DNA from: Heracleum sosnowskyi
Taxonomy: Eukaryota; Streptophyta; Magnoliopsida; Apiales; Apiaceae
NCBI GenBank assembly: GCA_030848705.1
Contig: CM061243.1
Span: forward strand, 111,376,674-111,440,673
Length of the DNA: 64,000 nucleotides
Direction: 5' to 3'
Position numbers and translations under genes: made by a program
Part shown: piece by piece, positions 63,401-64,000 of the stretch
Numbering within the stretch: the first letter of the stretch is position 1
Layout of the letters: the number at the start of each line of letters is the position of its first letter
Notes under the pieces: model-generated
What the model was told of the DNA's origin: nothing
The model's input: only the letters and a program-made list of their open reading frames with translations
The model's database searches: none

Positions 63401-63782
63401 CAATGTACACATTCCCTCTTCTGAATCCAGTCATTACCACATTGTTGTTTCCTCCTTTAGAAACAACACAGGCTTCTTTTGAAAAAGTAACTAAAAATCC
63501 TTTGTCACAGAGTTGACTGATACTAAGCAAATTGTGCTTAAGACCATCCACCAATGCAACCTCATCTATGATGACATTCTCTTTTGAAATCAAGCCATAT
63601 CCCTTTGTGTAGCCTTTGCTGTCATCTCCAAAAGCAATACAAGGGCCAGCTCTTTCCTGAAACTCTGTGAGCAGGGTAGAATCACCAGTCATGTGTCTTG
63701 AACAACCACTATCCAAGTACCAAAGATTCCTTTTGTCTCCCTGCACACAATAAAACCAAATCAAGTTGATTTTGGTACCCAA
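60435..63782 (-). CDS. pol: Element 2 pol polyprotein (protease, integrase, RT, RNase H)
   Basis: An uninterrupted frame of 1115 codons. Protease motif LDSGCSRHMTGD at residues 23-34; GAG-pre-integrase segment around 150-180 (SWLWHKKLSHLNF); finger CDACQKG near 188; integrase Asp in HMDLFGP (219), Asp in RSDNGTEF (282), Glu in VVERKNR (318). A linker at ~440-570 contains repeats encoded by the TTTCGTTGA motif (HFVDSQ, RFVDNQ, HTVDSH). Reverse transcriptase spans ~637-845 with YVDDIIFG at 802-809. RNase H follows, with the DADYAG, TAEAEYIAA and SRTKHIDIKYHFIREHV blocks. The true N-terminus is uncertain because pol overlaps the gag end in another frame and no strong start is needed if it is made by frameshift or splicing. 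All key catalytic residues are present, so it may be functional. Confidence 0.95.
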   Translation of the reverse strand: MGTKINLIWFYCVQGDKRNLWYLDSGCSRHMTGDSTLLTEFQERAGPCIAFGDDSKGYTKGYGLISKENVIIDEVALVDGLKHNLLSISQLCDKGFLVTFSKEACVVSKGGNNNVVMTGFRRGNVYIADFSSTSSDTITCLFSKASKDESWLWHKKLSHLNFKVMNDLVRKDLARGIPQVEFSKDGLCDACQKGKQKKASFKSKTESSIVHQLELLHMDLFGPVNVMSISKKKYCLVIVDDFSRFTWTFFLPSKDEASEIIINHIKMVSNHPDFKVRRIRSDNGTEFKNSSMKVFCEENGILHEFSAARTPQQNGVVERKNRTLIEAARTMLDESKLPTYFWAEAVNTACFTQNISLINQAKGMTPYQLLKRKKPLLDFLHVFGCKCFVLRNQAEHLGKFEAKADEAIFVGYAAGKAYRVFNLRINIVMESVHVVFDDLKIQGLCDEGFHESLSFENEEGEQVNHDKATEKQPKVVVSSTDESSSEDEVAALRLKRIAASRPNDHFVDSQNERFVDNQNGHTVDSHRNGSRSDHLGTTNSGGVSEGQMSNQGNHDHEATSSRANLPPSRKWTKDHPFELIIGDVSSKVQTRRATQEECLYSSFLSQDEPKKVEDALLDPDWVLAMQEELNQFERNNVWKLVPKPKDRSVIGTKWVFRNKMDENGIVTRNKARLVAKGYSQEEGIDYDETFAPVARLEAIRIFLAYAAHANFKVYQMDVKSAFLNGELEEEVYVSQPPGFEDDDFPEYVYFLLKALYGLKQAPRAWYDTLSQFLLENHFTRGTVDNTLFHRIVNGSTILVQIYVDDIIFGSTDEKLCQKFAKLMQSKYEMSMMGELTYFLGLQVKQVNEGIFISQTKYIFDLLKKFNLMECSPAKTPMPTATKLELNTKEKSVDISSYRGMVGSLLYLTASRPDIMFATCLCARFQADPRESHLVAIKRIFRYLKGTSNLGIWYPRESGFELIGYSDADYAGCKIDRKSTTGTCQFLGNKLVSWFSKKQNSVSTSTAEAEYIAAGSCCAQILWMKNQLLDYGLRVEKIPIFCDNTSAIAITENPVQHSRTKHIDIKYHFIREHVMNGTVELHFVPSEQQLADIFTKPLDESTFSRLVSELGMLNFS
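62205..62275. repeat. TTTCGTTGA motif cluster inside pol of element 2
   Basis: Three copies in one orientation (GTCAACGGTATGA, GTCAACGAAACG, GTCAACGAAATGA), about 30 nt apart. They encode three F/T-V-D-S/N peptides in the integrase-RT linker. Confidence 0.7.
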
Positions 63783-64000
63783 GTTTCCTTGGGTCCTGTC
63801 TTGTTAGCCTTTGCATTCCCTTTTGTACCATTTTTCACTTTGGACTCAGATTGATTCAAATCAATCTTTACCCTTGGTGTTGATTTCTGAGGGTTGCTCA
63901 TATTTTCATTCATAGCATGCATAGTTGGAGGAACAATCATGTTATTCATGTTCCATGGCATTTGTGGCATGTTAAACATATTCATGTAAGGATTAGACAC
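63761..64000 (-). CDS. gag: Element 2 gag, C-terminal part (runs off window)
   Basis: The last 79 codons of a Met/Asn/Pro-rich then Lys-rich gag tail end GPKETWVPKST, stop at 63761-63763. It overlaps the pol frame by about 22 nt. The end resembles GPNQFWAPKKV of element 1 gag. Capsid and zinc knuckle would lie beyond 64000. Confidence 0.8.
   Translation of the reverse strand: MSNPYMNMFNMPQMPWNMNNMIVPPTMHAMNENMSNPQKSTPRVKIDLNQSESKVKNGTKGNAKANKTGPKETWVPKST

Larger units (their letters stand above)
54279..64000 (-). mobile_element. Sire-type Ty1/copia element 2 (partial, 5' end outside window)
   Basis: Minus-strand order: gag (partial), pol, spacer, ORF3, PPT, 3' LTR. Pol and ORF3 are open without any stop or frameshift, so this copy looks younger than element 1. 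The two elements are related in pol and in the ends of ORF3, but their LTRs, spacers and repeated motifs are unrelated. It landed at the very end of an LTR-B. Confidence 0.9.

Overview
This window is repeat-rich nuclear DNA from a plant, most likely a eudicot. It is AT-rich and almost every base can be assigned to retrotransposons or transposons. The plant call rests on two Ty1/copia elements of the Sire/Maximus type, a hAT-type transposon, and LTR units of chromovirus (Tekay/Del-like) style with plant tRNA-iMet primer-binding sites. I see no cellular protein gene, rRNA, tRNA or CRISPR array, and the species cannot be fixed from the sequence alone.

Layout. (1) 1-2383: two LTR copies of a ~2.0 kb LTR family ('LTR-B'), separated by only 190 bp that hold a PBS and a PPT. 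(2) 2384-23566 and 40646-53714: one tandem array, now split in two, built from a related ~1263 bp LTR ('LTR-A') alternating with a ~178 bp internal piece that holds only a PBS, a PPT and a few degenerate codons. The period is ~1441 bp and there are 24 LTR copies (A0-A23). The left part (A1-A13) is nearly identical from unit to unit, with a trimeric higher-order period of 4322 bp. The right part (A15-A23) is clearly older and more diverged. (3) 23567-40645: a 17.1 kb insertion into LTR A14 flanked by a 5-bp target duplication (ACTCG). It is an oddly rearranged Sire-type copia element: a nearly complete minus-strand copy, circularly permuted inside its LTR, joined head-to-head to a plus-strand 3' end with its own PPT and LTR. 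Its third ORF is split by a 3.03 kb non-autonomous hAT element (24018-27049, 8-bp target duplication). (4) 53715-54278: remainder of an LTR-B. (5) 54279-64000: a second, distinct Sire-type copia element on the minus strand, with long uninterrupted pol and ORF3 frames; it runs out of the window inside gag.

How the parts work together. All array units and both copia elements read on the minus strand, apart from the head-to-head tail. The copia elements encode gag, then pol (protease, integrase, reverse transcriptase, RNase H), then after a spacer a very long third ORF of unknown function. The two ORF3 proteins share N-terminal and C-terminal domains but show no signal peptide or membrane anchor. 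Each copia family also carries its own short motif (GGTCATACC in one, TTTCGTTGA in the other), reiterated in both orientations in the LTR and again in the spacer just upstream of ORF3; in the second element it also lies inside the coding frames. The most unusual features are the LTR-internal-LTR array behaving as a satellite, the head-to-head permuted copia insertion, and the motif plus ORF3 system of the copia elements.
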